A DNA stretch of 64,000 nt from Lentibacillus amyloliquefaciens (GTDB lineage: Bacteria > Bacillota > Bacilli > Bacillales > Amphibacillaceae). A program made the position numbers and the translations under genes. Below, piece by piece: positions 42,649 to 51,969 of this stretch. The stretch is taken from the NCBI RefSeq assembly GCF_001307805.1, contig NZ_CP013862.1, positions 1,612,001 through 1,676,000 on the forward strand. Direction: 5' to 3'. The notes beneath the pieces are model-generated. The model made no database searches, was not told where the DNA came from, and saw nothing but the letters and a program-made list of their open reading frames with translations. The first letter of the stretch is position 1, and the number at the start of each line of letters is the position of its first letter.

Positions 42649-43533
42649 ATGAATGAAAGTCAGTTACAAACCTTTATGACTGTCGCCGAATACAAGAGTT
42701 ATTCCAAAGCCGCTATTATCCTTAATGTCACCCAGCCAACAGTTACCTCACGTATAAAAACATTGGAAGAAAACCTGGGATGCAGTCTATTTACTCGCAT
42801 AGGCCATGATATCCTTCTAACAGAAGAAGGCAAACGATTTATTGATTACGCTCATAATATTTTAAGCTATATGGATTATTCAAAAGAGATTGCAAATGCG
42901 CATAAAGATCCGGGCATAAAAGTCGGTTTCACACCGGGATACTCGTATTCATTCATTATTGAACTATTAAAAACCATCCAATCAATTAAAAATGTTGATA
43001 TTAAAGTCATCGAGGGGCATGATTCGGTCAGTCTGAATGATCGCGTCTTAGCCGGTGACATTGACTTAATCTTTACAAGGGAAATCGTGTCTAATAATCC
43101 GGACATTACATCGGAATATCTGTTTGATAATAACCTCGTGTGTGTCCTCCCCAGCGATCACAGGTTATGTGACAAACCGGTGCTTTGCACGCAAGACTTA
43201 AAGAATGAAACAATTATAAGCTTTAAACGCAATTCGGTATTATGGAGTCAAATCGATAAACAGTTGATCGGGGCTCAAAATATAACCCGGATTGATGTTG
43301 AAAATAATGAAATGCTCCTGAAAGCAGTATCAAACGGGATTGGTATCGGCATCATACCTGAATTGGGAACGGATGACCGCTACAAAACGAACGTCTCCAT
43401 CAAGCATATAACCGAGATTGATAATATCTCCAATAAGGTTTATGTCCATTACAGGGAAAGCTCCAAAATGAAAGACCTGGCCAAAAAAATCATTTATGCC
43501 ATCATCAATCACAAATACAGCGAGGTGTATTAA
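42649..43533 (+). CDS. LysR family regulator of the aromatic operon
   Basis: 294 residues; the ATG at 42649 is preferred, with GGAGGG upstream. HTH: LQTFMTVAEYKSYSKAAIILNVTQPTVTSRIKTLEENLG (residues ~4-42). Effector domain with KVGFTPGYSYSFIIELL, SDHRLCDKP and AVSNGIGIGIIPELG. LysR proteins normally activate a divergent operon on sensing a pathway compound; a matching dyad is present in the shared region. Confidence 0.9.
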   Translation: MNESQLQTFMTVAEYKSYSKAAIILNVTQPTVTSRIKTLEENLGCSLFTRIGHDILLTEEGKRFIDYAHNILSYMDYSKEIANAHKDPGIKVGFTPGYSYSFIIELLKTIQSIKNVDIKVIEGHDSVSLNDRVLAGDIDLIFTREIVSNNPDITSEYLFDNNLVCVLPSDHRLCDKPVLCTQDLKNETIISFKRNSVLWSQIDKQLIGAQNITRIDVENNEMLLKAVSNGIGIGIIPELGTDDRYKTNVSIKHITEIDNISNKVYVHYRESSKMKDLAKKIIYAIINHKYSEVY

Positions 43534-43578
43534 AAACAGAGGACTGAAGGAAGATTCTGTTACGCGCGGATGTTGCAT

Positions 43579-43620
43579 AAAAAAGTGACACCATTTTACT
43601 GTAAATGGTGTCACTTTTTT
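43579..43620. terminator. bidirectional terminator between lysR and tRNA-Val
   Basis: AAAAAAGTGACACCATTT and AAATGGTGTCACTTTTTT make a perfect 18-bp A/T-flanked stem with a 6-nt loop. It serves lysR on the plus strand and the tRNA on the minus strand. Confidence 0.8.
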
Positions 43621-43626
43621 AAGGTA

Positions 43627-43699
43627 TGATTCCGAGTGGGCTCGAACCACCGACCTCATGCCTGTCAAGCATGCGCTCTCCCAGCTGAGCTACGGAATC
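43627..43699 (-). tRNA. tRNA-Val (anticodon GAC)
   Basis: 73 nt on the minus strand. Acceptor GATTCCG/CGGAATC, D arm GCTC...GAGC, anticodon stem CATGC/GCATG with loop TTGACAG, variable loop AGGTC, T arm GGTGG-TTCGAGC-CCACT, discriminator A. All stems pair except the last base pair of the T arm, which is a G-T type. The 3' CCA is not encoded. It reads GUC and GUU valine codons. Confidence 0.95.
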
Positions 43700-43813
43700 G
43701 TGTGTCTATGAATTTTTATCGACAAGTATTACTATATATAATTTATAGCACGCTGTCAATCATTTTTTCATTTTACTTTAACAAACTCAGCTGGTCAATC
43801 AATCATTATTACC

Positions 43814-44488
43814 CTAATAGTTTCCCGCCCCTGTATCAACCATGAGTGAATAGTCGTCATCGCGAACAGCCGCATAGAATATCCGGTTTCGGTCGGGATA
43901 ACCGGCATCAGCAAGTGCTTCCTTTAACCATTGTTCATCCTTATTAATAAGCTTTAAATTCCGGTGTTGAATTCGGCCTTCGATCACCACCGCAATCGGC
44001 ATTCCTTGATAAGACGTTTCAATATCCAATTGTGCCGGGGTAACGGGAGCATTATCCTGCTGTGGAACAATGCTGATTCCGCCGCTGGGTTCGATGATTG
44101 CATAGTCGATTAACGAGATATTCGGATATCCCTTTTCGCGCACTTCGGATAATAATTCCGTAAGGGTGAAACGTGATCTTTTTAAATTTTCCCGCACAAG
44201 TTTGCCATGTTTAATGACAATCGTTGGTTTTCCGACAAAAATCCTGTTTAATCCGTTAAACAGCATCAGTCTGGAAAAACCAAAATGTACCAAGCCAACG
44301 AAAACGAGGCCTGTTATGGTATGCGTAACATTATCCGTAACGATCGGTCCTGTTGCCAGTGTAATGACAAAAAAGATTCCGGCCAAGTCATGCGCTGTCA
44401 GTTGGGCAAACGTTGCTTTTCCCATCAACCGTATAATAATGATTGCTATGAAATACAATAGAATCAGTTTTCCCAGAAACACGACCAT
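43814..44488 (-). CDS. DUF421 membrane protein (YetF/YrbG-like)
   Basis: 224 residues from the ATG with AAGGTGG 8 nt upstream. Three N-terminal helices (residues 3-75), then the cytoplasmic DUF421 domain with GKPTIVIKHGKLVRENLKRSRFTLTELLSEVREKG and AIIEPSGGISIVPQQ. Members occur in several copies in Bacilli; some are linked to spores or the cell envelope, but function is open. A second member is at 50231. Confidence 0.85.
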   Translation of the reverse strand: MVVFLGKLILLYFIAIIIIRLMGKATFAQLTAHDLAGIFFVITLATGPIVTDNVTHTITGLVFVGLVHFGFSRLMLFNGLNRIFVGKPTIVIKHGKLVRENLKRSRFTLTELLSEVREKGYPNISLIDYAIIEPSGGISIVPQQDNAPVTPAQLDIETSYQGMPIAVVIEGRIQHRNLKLINKDEQWLKEALADAGYPDRNRIFYAAVRDDDYSLMVDTGAGNY

Positions 44489-44733
44489 GAGCTTTTCCAC
44501 CTTCGTTGAAACTTTCCCGGTAGTATCTGCTTATTCATTTGAAATTATGAAGTATCGGTCGTGGGCTTTTGGCTGAAATTATCACACAATCCGTTCAAGT
44601 CCACAATTAACAGCAGCTTCCCGTCACCTTAAAAAATTATTTCTGTTTCCGAAGTAAATACATTGGCTAAACCGCTGTTTACCTTTATAATAATAGAAGG
44701 AAATTTTCAAAAATGACATCGGAGGTCACCAGT

Positions 44734-46473
44734 TTGAAGCATGTGTTATCCTTTCTGAAACCATATAAAATCCCTATTACGGTTGCGTATGCGTTAACGT
44801 TAATCGAACTGATGGTCGAGCTGCTGCTGCCATTTTTTCTTGGAAAAATGATTAACGACGGTGTGGCAAATCAGGATATGAACAACATTATCATCTGGGG
44901 AAGCATTATGATCGCAATGGCGTTTGTGGCCTTTGTTGCAGGGATTATTAATACTTTCTATGCCGCTCACACAGGGCTTGGATTTGCTTATGATATGCGC
45001 AGGGAACTTTTCCGTAAAATCCAGGATTTCTCGTTTGCGAATTTAAACCGGTTTCCGACATCAGGCCTTGTGACGCGTTTTTCCAACGACGTCCGGCAAC
45101 TGCAGAATACGATATTCATGGCGCTTCGGATTATGGCGAAAGCACCGCTCATTGCTATCGGCGGGGTTATCATGTCATTTATCGTCAGCCCCCGTCTGGC
45201 ACTCATTTTTCTCGTGACCGTGCCGCTGCTTATAGGCTTTATTTTATGGGTGCTGAAAATAGCAACAAGGCTGTTCGACCGCGTCCAGCGCAATGTTGAT
45301 AACGTCAATCAAACCATGCAGGAGAACCTTGCAGGCATGCGGCTGATCAAGGCATTTTTGCGGCGGGATCATGAAGAAAACCGCTTTAGGGATGCGAACG
45401 AAAGCCTGGCCAATATCATGCGCAAAACGTTTCGCTTTATCGAAGCATCCATGCCGATTTTATTGTTTATCATGAACATGAGTCTTATTTTTATCATCTG
45501 GTACGGCAACACACTATCAATTGCCGGTGAAACGAATACCGGTGATGTCGTGGCCATTGTCAATTATGCGATGCGTGTCGCAATGGCGATTTCCATGTTC
45601 ACGTTTATTATTATGGGCTTTTCACGGGCGAAAGCATCTGCTGAGAGGCTTGAAGAAGTCCTTCGTGTGAAAACTGATCTGATTGACACAAACGATGCGC
45701 ATGACAAAACGACCGTCAAAAACGGAAAAATTGCTTTTGACAATGTATCGTTTGCTTATCCAATGATGCCCGGCGATGCTTTACAATCCATCTCCTTTAC
45801 CGTTCAGCCGGGTGAAAAGCTGGCCGTGATGGGAGCGACCGGTTCAGGCAAAACCTCCCTGTTTCAGCTGATTCCGCGTCTATATGATGCGAGAGATGGC
45901 GCGATTTTAATTGATGATGAACCCATTCAGCAATACAAACTGGAGAACTTACGGCAGGGCATTGGCTATGTGCCGCAAAATCCGCTTCTTTTCACAGGGA
46001 CAGTAACTGATAATATCGCCTGGGGAAAGGAGAATGCTTCACAAGACGATATTGTTCAGGCAGCGAAGGACGCTCAAATTCATGACACAATCATGGATCT
46101 GCCGAATGGATATAATACGAAAATCGGCCAAAAAGGCGTCAATTTATCCGGCGGGCAGAAACAGCGCATATCGATTGCCCGGGCTTTAATCCGGAGACCT
46201 AAGATTCTGATGCTTGATGACAGTACAAGTGCCCTTGACTTGGCTACCGAGGCAAAGTTGCTTGAAGCAATCCATCAATATAACTGTACGACGCTGATTA
46301 TCACACAGAAAATCGCAACAGCAATGCGCACCGATCAGATTCTCTTGCTGGATTACGGCCGGACACTTGCGATGGGCACCCATGATGTGCTGCTGGAAGA
46401 CTCAAGTCTTTACCGGGAGATTGTGGCGTCACAGTTCGGAGAGGAGTCCACCTATGCAGACCAAACACTTTAA
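44734..46473 (+). CDS. ABC exporter half-transporter A (degenerate-site subunit, YheI/BmrC-like)
   Basis: 579 residues. The TTG at 44734 has CGGAGGT 7 nt upstream; an ATG seven codons earlier has no site. Six-helix exporter domain (residues ~10-310), then NBD: Walker A GATGSGKTS, signature LSGGQKQR, Walker B ILMLDDSTSALD. The catalytic Glu is Asp and the H-switch His is Gln (IITQKIA), as expected for the non-catalytic half of heterodimeric exporters. Followed with overlap by its partner. Confidence 0.9.
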   Translation: MKHVLSFLKPYKIPITVAYALTLIELMVELLLPFFLGKMINDGVANQDMNNIIIWGSIMIAMAFVAFVAGIINTFYAAHTGLGFAYDMRRELFRKIQDFSFANLNRFPTSGLVTRFSNDVRQLQNTIFMALRIMAKAPLIAIGGVIMSFIVSPRLALIFLVTVPLLIGFILWVLKIATRLFDRVQRNVDNVNQTMQENLAGMRLIKAFLRRDHEENRFRDANESLANIMRKTFRFIEASMPILLFIMNMSLIFIIWYGNTLSIAGETNTGDVVAIVNYAMRVAMAISMFTFIIMGFSRAKASAERLEEVLRVKTDLIDTNDAHDKTTVKNGKIAFDNVSFAYPMMPGDALQSISFTVQPGEKLAVMGATGSGKTSLFQLIPRLYDARDGAILIDDEPIQQYKLENLRQGIGYVPQNPLLFTGTVTDNIAWGKENASQDDIVQAAKDAQIHDTIMDLPNGYNTKIGQKGVNLSGGQKQRISIARALIRRPKILMLDDSTSALDLATEAKLLEAIHQYNCTTLIITQKIATAMRTDQILLLDYGRTLAMGTHDVLLEDSSLYREIVASQFGEESTYADQTL

Positions 46474-48283
46474 AGCCCCTTTTCAATACAAAAAAATACC
46501 CGTGGATGATCTCCGTAAGCAACAGGAAGAGAATAAAACCGACCGTGCCCGCAACACTGCCGGCACAATTAAACGCATCTGGTCGTATTTGGCGCGGGAA
46601 AAAAGCATGCTGCTGCTTGTCGTTTTAATGGTTGTTGTCAGTTCAGCGATGAGCCTGGCCGGACCGTTCATGGTTGGCATGGCCATCGATGACTTCATCG
46701 TGACACAAGAACCATCCGGACTTGGCAGACTGCTCATCGGGCTCTTGGTCATCTATATTTTGCATTCGTTATCGGTTTTCCTGCAGAACTATTGGATGGT
46801 CGGCATTGCCCAAAACACGGTCTATTCATTAAGAGAAGAACTGTTCCGTCAATTCCACAGGCTGCCGATCGCATTTTTTGATAAACGGCAGCATGGTGAA
46901 TTAATGAGCCGGATCACCAACGATATTGATAATATTAACAATACGCTCAACCAATCGGTTATCCAAATTTTCACGAGCATCCTGACACTGATCGGTACAG
47001 TCGTCGTCATGCTGGTGCTCAGTCCCCTCTTGACGCTGATTACAATGGGGATAGTTCCGGTGATGTTTATGGCGATTCGCTGGATCACTCACAGAACCGG
47101 TCCGCTTTACAAACTGCAGCAGCAGCATTTGGGCAATCTGAACGGATATGTTGAAGAAACGGTTTCAGGTCAGCATGTGATTAAAACATTTTCCCGGGAG
47201 GAACGCGTCATCTCTGAATTCGGTGAGCATAACGCGAACTTGAGACATGCAGGGTTCTGGGCACAGACGTTTGCCGGCTTTATTCCAAAAGTGATGAACA
47301 TGCTGAACTTTTTAAGCTTTGGCCTGGTTGGGCTTGTCGGCGGTATTCTCGCGGTACAGGGAGTCATCACAGTTGGGGTCATCGTGATTTTCACCGAATA
47401 TGCGCGGCAATTTACCCGTCCGCTCAATGAATTGTCCAATCAGTTCAATATTTTGCTCTCAGCCGTTGCAGGTGCTGAGCGTGTGTTTAACATCATTGAT
47501 GAACAGCAGGAAGAAACGGATGAAACAGGAGCCCGTGAGATTGAAGCGACTGATGGGCGTATTGCGTTCAACAGCGTCTCATTCGCCTATGACGAAACAC
47601 CGATATTGAAAAGTGTAAGCTTTACGGCAGAACCCGGGCAGACCGTTGCTTTTGTCGGCCATACCGGTGCGGGCAAGACGACCATCATCAACTTAATCTC
47701 ACGTTTCTATAATTATGACCTCGGCTCAATTACGCTCGATGGCATTGATTTGAAAGACATTACACGAAACAGCCTTCGCAAGCAGATGGCATTCGTGCTG
47801 CAGGATGCCTTCCTGTTCCATGCCACTATAAGAGAAAACATCCGCTACGGCAGACTGAACGCGACGGATGAAGAAGTGACAGCCGCTGCCAAAAATGCGA
47901 ATGCCCATCAGTTTATCGACCGGCTGCCTAATGGTTATGATACGATCCTTGAGCAGGACGGGAGCGGCATCAGTCAAGGCCAGAAACAATTGATTACGAT
48001 CGCGCGGGCCATTCTCGCTGACCCCGCCATTCTTGTATTGGATGAAGCCACAAGCAATATTGATACAGTCACTGAACTGCAGATTCAGGATGCGCTCAAG
48101 CGGCTTATGCACGGCCGAACAAGTTTTGTTATTGCCCATCGGCTCAACACCATCCAGGAAGCTGATAACATCATCATGCTGGAGAACGGCGAAATCATTG
48201 AGCAAGGATCACATGAATCTTTAATCAGCCAACACGGTCATTACTATAACTTGTACAAGGAACAGCTGAAAAATCGCGCGTAG
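46454..48283 (+). CDS. ABC exporter half-transporter B (YheH/BmrD-like)
   Basis: 609 residues from the ATG at 46454 (GGAGAGGAG upstream), overlapping subunit A by 20 nt; the longer frame is an artefact. Exporter domain with SRITNDIDNINNTLNQS and NLNGYVEETVSGQHVIKTF; NBD with Walker A GHTGAGKTT, canonical Walker B ILVLDEATSNID and H-switch VIAHRLNT, but signature ISQGQKQL instead of LSGGQ. Together the two halves make one consensus and one degenerate ATP site, typical of multidrug or lipid exporters. Confidence 0.9.
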   Translation: MQTKHFKAPFQYKKIPVDDLRKQQEENKTDRARNTAGTIKRIWSYLAREKSMLLLVVLMVVVSSAMSLAGPFMVGMAIDDFIVTQEPSGLGRLLIGLLVIYILHSLSVFLQNYWMVGIAQNTVYSLREELFRQFHRLPIAFFDKRQHGELMSRITNDIDNINNTLNQSVIQIFTSILTLIGTVVVMLVLSPLLTLITMGIVPVMFMAIRWITHRTGPLYKLQQQHLGNLNGYVEETVSGQHVIKTFSREERVISEFGEHNANLRHAGFWAQTFAGFIPKVMNMLNFLSFGLVGLVGGILAVQGVITVGVIVIFTEYARQFTRPLNELSNQFNILLSAVAGAERVFNIIDEQQEETDETGAREIEATDGRIAFNSVSFAYDETPILKSVSFTAEPGQTVAFVGHTGAGKTTIINLISRFYNYDLGSITLDGIDLKDITRNSLRKQMAFVLQDAFLFHATIRENIRYGRLNATDEEVTAAAKNANAHQFIDRLPNGYDTILEQDGSGISQGQKQLITIARAILADPAILVLDEATSNIDTVTELQIQDALKRLMHGRTSFVIAHRLNTIQEADNIIMLENGEIIEQGSHESLISQHGHYYNLYKEQLKNRA

Positions 48284-48343
48284 TACATTGAACTAACAAT
48301 ATGATAAACTAAATAAACAACTGACCTGAGTTTTGAAAATGAG

Positions 48344-49084
48344 GTGTGCACAATCCGACGCAAAGGGACCATGTTTGAAAAGCAGATCAACAGCGCACCT
48401 TTAAATGAAACCATGACATTGAAAATTTATCAGCCGGAATCTTTTTCACTGCTTTATAAATATCAGATTTGTATCATGCAAGACGGGGATGACTATTATC
48501 AGCTTGGGAGAGCCGCGACTTTATCCGACAGGCTTCATGCAAACGAAGCGATTTCCAATACGATTTTAGTGGGAATTCAGTACCACGATAAACATGACCG
48601 CCGCCGGAAGTATCACCCGGACGGCGAAGAGCGCACGGCCTACAGCAAATTTCTCGTGCATGAAGCAGCACCTCTGTTGGATGATTTATTCCCGACGTAT
48701 CATATGGGACAATCCAGAGCGCTCGTTGGTGACTCGCTCTCGGGAACACTGGCTTTCATGACTGCTTTGAACTACCCGCACACATTCGGAAAAGTCATCA
48801 TGCAGTCGCCATATATCAATCAAACGGTCATTGATGCAGCACAGCAGGCAAAAAACATTCATTCGATTGCTATTTATCATACAATCGGAACACAAGAAAC
48901 TGCTGTGGAGACAACAGACGGCGGCATTTCAGATTTTCTGACACCTAATCGAAAACTGCAAAAGCTTCTGGAGGACCAAGGCGCAGATTACATCTATCAC
49001 GAGCTGGATGACAGCCACCACACATGGAAGTATTGGCAAACGGATTTACCCCGGGCATTTACCAGTATATTTGACCCAATTTAA
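48344..49084 (+). CDS. yjcH: alpha/beta-hydrolase of esterase D type (YjcH-like)
   Basis: 246 residues from the first in-frame GTG. GTMFEKQINSAPLNETMTLKIY, LYKYQICIMQDGDDYYQLGR, nucleophile ALVGDSLSGTLAF (Ser in GDSLSG), and ELDDSHHTWKYW with the catalytic His. Family members act as esterases (enterochelin esterase-like). The start is uncertain: GAGGTG at 48341-48346 is spaced for an in-frame ATC at 48353, and an ATG occurs at 48371. It precedes yjcG and yjcF, the same neighbourhood as in B. subtilis. Confidence 0.82.
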   Translation: MCTIRRKGTMFEKQINSAPLNETMTLKIYQPESFSLLYKYQICIMQDGDDYYQLGRAATLSDRLHANEAISNTILVGIQYHDKHDRRRKYHPDGEERTAYSKFLVHEAAPLLDDLFPTYHMGQSRALVGDSLSGTLAFMTALNYPHTFGKVIMQSPYINQTVIDAAQQAKNIHSIAIYHTIGTQETAVETTDGGISDFLTPNRKLQKLLEDQGADYIYHELDDSHHTWKYWQTDLPRAFTSIFDPI

Positions 49085-49163
49085 AATTTTTCAACATTTT
49101 TATTTTTGATTCAATCCATTATTTGTTATAATTAAGAGCATACGTAAAATCTAGGGAGGTTGT

Positions 49164-49685
49164 ATGATGAGATATGGAATTGTTATTTTTCCATCAAAGC
49201 CGGTACAGGATGAGATAAATGCCTACAGGAAACGGTACGACCCGCATTATTCACTCATTCCGCCCCACGTTACTCTGAAAGAAGCATTTGACGCAGACGA
49301 TGAGGAGATTGACAAGCTGATTACAGAAATGAAGCATATCGCTAATAAAACTGATCCATTTACGATTAACGTTAACAAAGTGAGTACATTTGCACCTGTT
49401 ACCAATACGATTTATTTAAAAGTTGAACCGATTCAGGAATTGTTTGATTTAGCTGAAACGATGCAATCCGGCAAATTCCCGGAAAACCAAACCTATTCGT
49501 ATGTGCCGCATATTACGATTGCGCAAAAGCTTTCGCAGGATGAATATTCGGACGTATACGGCAGCCTGAGCATGAAAAATATTCAGTTTGAGGACAAGAT
49601 TGACCGATTCCATCTTCTTTATCAGCTGGATAATGATGTTTGGACGGTTTATGAATCCTTTGTATTCGGCAAGGAGTATGTATGA
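49164..49685 (+). CDS. yjcG: 2H phosphoesterase family protein (YjcG)
   Basis: 173 residues with GGGAGGT upstream (start at 49164 or 49167). Two H-x-T motifs, PPHVTLKEAF and VPHITIAQKL, define the 2'-5' RNA ligase-like 2H fold, which handles cyclic phosphodiesters of RNA or nucleotides. YjcG of B. subtilis is of known structure but unknown substrate. Overlaps yjcF by 4 nt (ATGA). Confidence 0.92.
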   Translation: MMRYGIVIFPSKPVQDEINAYRKRYDPHYSLIPPHVTLKEAFDADDEEIDKLITEMKHIANKTDPFTINVNKVSTFAPVTNTIYLKVEPIQELFDLAETMQSGKFPENQTYSYVPHITIAQKLSQDEYSDVYGSLSMKNIQFEDKIDRFHLLYQLDNDVWTVYESFVFGKEYV

Positions 49686-50107
49686 TTATCCGAACCGTTA
49701 ACTCATCTGAAGAAAAACAGACAGCATTTGATGTGCGCACCACAGTTTTTGTTGATGAACAGAAGGTGCCACCGGAAGTTGAGTTAGACGAATTTGACGA
49801 AGAGGCAATTCATTTGATTGGCTACGACGAAAATGTGCCAATCGCCGCCTCTCGCGTCCGATTTGTCGACGGCAATGGAAAATTGGAACGGATTTGTGTC
49901 CTGAAAAGTCAGCGCGGGAAGTCCCATGGTGCTGACATGATTAGGGCAATGGAAGATATTATATCGAAAGAGGGCTATCATAAAGCTAAATTAAATGCTC
50001 AGACACCGGCAATTGATTTTTACCGGAAGCTCGGATATGACGTCGTATCCGATGAATTTATCGATGCGGGCATCCCGCACGTTACAATGACAAAACAACT
50101 GAAATAA
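49682..50107 (+). CDS. yjcF: GNAT family acetyltransferase (YjcF)
   Basis: 141 residues. Begins FVDEQKVPPEVELDEFDEEAIHLIG, then AASRVRFVDGNGKLERICVLKSQRGKSHGADMIRAMED (CoA-binding) and KLNAQTPAIDFYRKLGYDVVSDEFIDAGIPHV. This order is diagnostic of the ElaA/YjcF type. Substrate unknown. Translationally coupled to yjcG. Confidence 0.92.
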   Translation: MIIRTVNSSEEKQTAFDVRTTVFVDEQKVPPEVELDEFDEEAIHLIGYDENVPIAASRVRFVDGNGKLERICVLKSQRGKSHGADMIRAMEDIISKEGYHKAKLNAQTPAIDFYRKLGYDVVSDEFIDAGIPHVTMTKQLK

Positions 50108-50109
50108 TG

Positions 50110-50149
50110 AAAAGGTATCCTGGTCGCGATTCATAAGGATACCTTTTTT
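50110..50149 (+). terminator. rho-independent terminator of the yjc operon
   Basis: AAAAGGTATCCT and AGGATACCTTTT (with further T) form a 12-bp stem, 3 nt after the yjcF stop. Confidence 0.85.
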
Positions 50150-50230
50150 AATTTCCTCCTCTCTTTCATCTGCATGACAAAAGACGTATGTGGTTATGCT
50201 ATGTAAAGTATGTAAAAGGAGGCAATTGTC

Positions 50231-50935
50231 TTGAACGAGTATTTGCTGATGCTAGCTGATGCGATATTTGGCTTTATCGCTTTATTCGCACTTGTTAAAA
50301 TTCTTGGCAAAACACAGATTTCATCTTTAACGCCATTCGATTTTATATCCGCAGTCATTCTAGGGGAGCTTGTCGGCAATGCTTTATATGACGAAGAAGC
50401 AGGCATACCGAAAATCGCCTTCTTGATTGCGCTGTGGGGTTTACTGATTTATATAACAGAAATAATTACCCAAAAATTCAAAGGATCACGTTATCTATTG
50501 GAAGGCCAGCCATCAATGGTCATTCATAAAGGTCATCTTGTTTATGATGTGCTGAAGCAAAACCGGCTTGATATCGATGAATTGCAGCATATGCTGCGTT
50601 CCAAAGATGTCTTTTCAATTGAAGAAGTCGAATATGCCATTCTTGAAGCAGATGGGGAGGTTTCTGTCCTAAAAAAACCGGAGTACCAAACACCAACCAT
50701 TGCAGATCTTAATCTGGCGCCAAAGCCTGTCAAAATCGGCAGAGTCCTGATCAGCGACGGTGAAATTGTCTGGGACAACCTGAAAGAAGCAAGCCTGAAC
50801 AAAACATGGCTGGAAGAAGAACTCCACAAACAGAACGTCCAGTCCATTGAAGATGTTTTTTACGCAGAATGGCAGGAAAATCAGCAAAAACTGTTCGTAG
50901 CGCTTTACCATACTAAAAAGAAGCGACAGAACTGA
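50231..50935 (+). CDS. DUF421 membrane protein
   Basis: 234 residues from a TTG with AAAAGGAGG upstream. Three helices in the first 80 residues, then GQPSMVIHKGHLVYDVLKQNRLDIDELQHMLRSKDVFSIEEVEYAILEADGEVSVLKK, the DUF421 core, and a tail DNLKEASLNKTWLEEELHKQNV. It is a diverged paralogue of the protein at 43814. Monocistronic. Confidence 0.85.
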   Translation: MNEYLLMLADAIFGFIALFALVKILGKTQISSLTPFDFISAVILGELVGNALYDEEAGIPKIAFLIALWGLLIYITEIITQKFKGSRYLLEGQPSMVIHKGHLVYDVLKQNRLDIDELQHMLRSKDVFSIEEVEYAILEADGEVSVLKKPEYQTPTIADLNLAPKPVKIGRVLISDGEIVWDNLKEASLNKTWLEEELHKQNVQSIEDVFYAEWQENQQKLFVALYHTKKKRQN

Positions 50936-51076
50936 AATTTGCGCGAAACGGAGGGTGTTTCTCTGAATTCGCTGAAGGAGTAACTGATGTTGCGGCATCT
51001 CCGGTTGATTCTGCAACTGTTCAGGTTGAATCGCATTCGCTCCGGTCGATACCTCCACATTCCTGGTTCATATACA

Positions 51077-51111
51077 AAGGGGAACTGTCCGAGCCTGCGA
51101 CAGTTCCCCTT
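51077..51111. repeat. 13-bp hairpin repeat (GGGGAACTGTC type)
   Basis: AAGGGGAACTGTC pairs perfectly with GACAGTTCCCCTT over a 9-nt loop. It resembles the GGGGTCTGTCCCC hairpin at 3209. There is no T-run. The surrounding 50936-51439 contains no other gene; only a coat promoter near its right end is recognised. Confidence 0.55.
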
Positions 51112-51368
51112 CATCTATAGAAAGAAGCCATTCTCCGCCCCCCTTGCCCCGCTTTTCGAGTAACCTGTTAGTCTATACCCTTATTCAATAATAATGATAT
51201 CATTACTTTAAAAACTTTATCGAGAACTCATAAATGCATCCGCTCGCTGGTAATAAAGTATAGACAAATATCCCAACACGGCTGCGTTTCTTTTCCGCTA
51301 TCCCTATCAGTTCGCGCTGTAAACGTTTATCACTGAAAAAACTTATTAAACCGCTGACGTGTGCCCAC

Positions 51369-51395
51369 ACCATCTACCCATACATACATATTCTA
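51369..51395 (+). promoter_or_regulatory. sigma-K promoter of the cotY/cotZ-like gene
   Basis: AC at 51369-51370, 16-nt spacer, CATATTCTA at 51387-51395, which fits the sigma-K consensus AC-N16/17-CATANNNTA exactly. It is 45 nt upstream of the coat gene start, as expected for late mother-cell expression. Confidence 0.65.
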
Positions 51396-51439
51396 TTAGG
51401 GACATCAGGTCAATAACACAAAGAAAGGGGTAATAATTC

Positions 51440-51898
51440 ATGGGTTGTGGAAAGGAATTCCATTCAGGAAACTGTGTCTGCGATATATTAAAGGAAATCG
51501 TAGAAGCACAAAATGATGTCGTTGAAAATTGCTGCTCAACCAGCTGCGAACAATCTATCAGTGATTTGTTGGGTGAAACAGAAGCGGGCAATGGACTGGA
51601 CACAGTACCATTAATTCTTTACTGTAAAGATGGCTGCAAACCATTCAAAGGCTTCGGTGCTAACCCGGATGATGTTGGCGACATGACATCCAGCTTCTTC
51701 TTCCGTGTTAAGCGGGTAGACGACGATTGTTGTGCAGTTGTTGAACTGCTAAGAGACCCTTATGACGACGACGATAATCCAAAAGACCCTGTTGATCAGA
51801 AGACAAAACCATTGTGTGCCACTGGCATCTGCATAACGGTGGACTTGAATTGCTTCTGCCATGTCACATGCCTGCCAGCGGTGAATGCTTTAAACTAA
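51440..51898 (+). CDS. CotY/CotZ family spore coat/crust protein
   Basis: 152 residues with 16 cysteines: MGCGKEFHSGNCVCDILKEIVEAQ, ENCCSTSCEQSI, ILYCKDGCKPFKGFGA, CCAVVELL and LNCFCHVTCLPAVNAL. The Cys spacing and central SSFFFRVKRVDDDCCAVVELL are those of CotY/CotZ/ExsY proteins, which self-assemble into the outermost spore layer through disulfides. An Asp-rich insert (DPYDDDDNPKD) is present. It has its own promoter and terminator. Confidence 0.9.
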   Translation: MGCGKEFHSGNCVCDILKEIVEAQNDVVENCCSTSCEQSISDLLGETEAGNGLDTVPLILYCKDGCKPFKGFGANPDDVGDMTSSFFFRVKRVDDDCCAVVELLRDPYDDDDNPKDPVDQKTKPLCATGICITVDLNCFCHVTCLPAVNALN

Positions 51899-51918
51899 TT
51901 TAAAACGTCAATTAAAAC

Positions 51919-51948
51919 AAGGTGCTCCGTCAGTTGGAGCACCTTTTT
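51919..51948 (+). terminator. rho-independent terminator of the coat gene
   Basis: AAGGTGCTCC, a 7-nt loop, GGAGCACCTT then TTTC; a 10-bp stem 20 nt beyond the stop. Confidence 0.85.
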
Positions 51949-51969
51949 CTTATTGAAGATTATGTCATT

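Noticed and set aside
47726..48205. 159-codon frame on the minus strand
   Set aside because: It lies antisense to the nucleotide-binding domain of ABC subunit B; no domain or start context.
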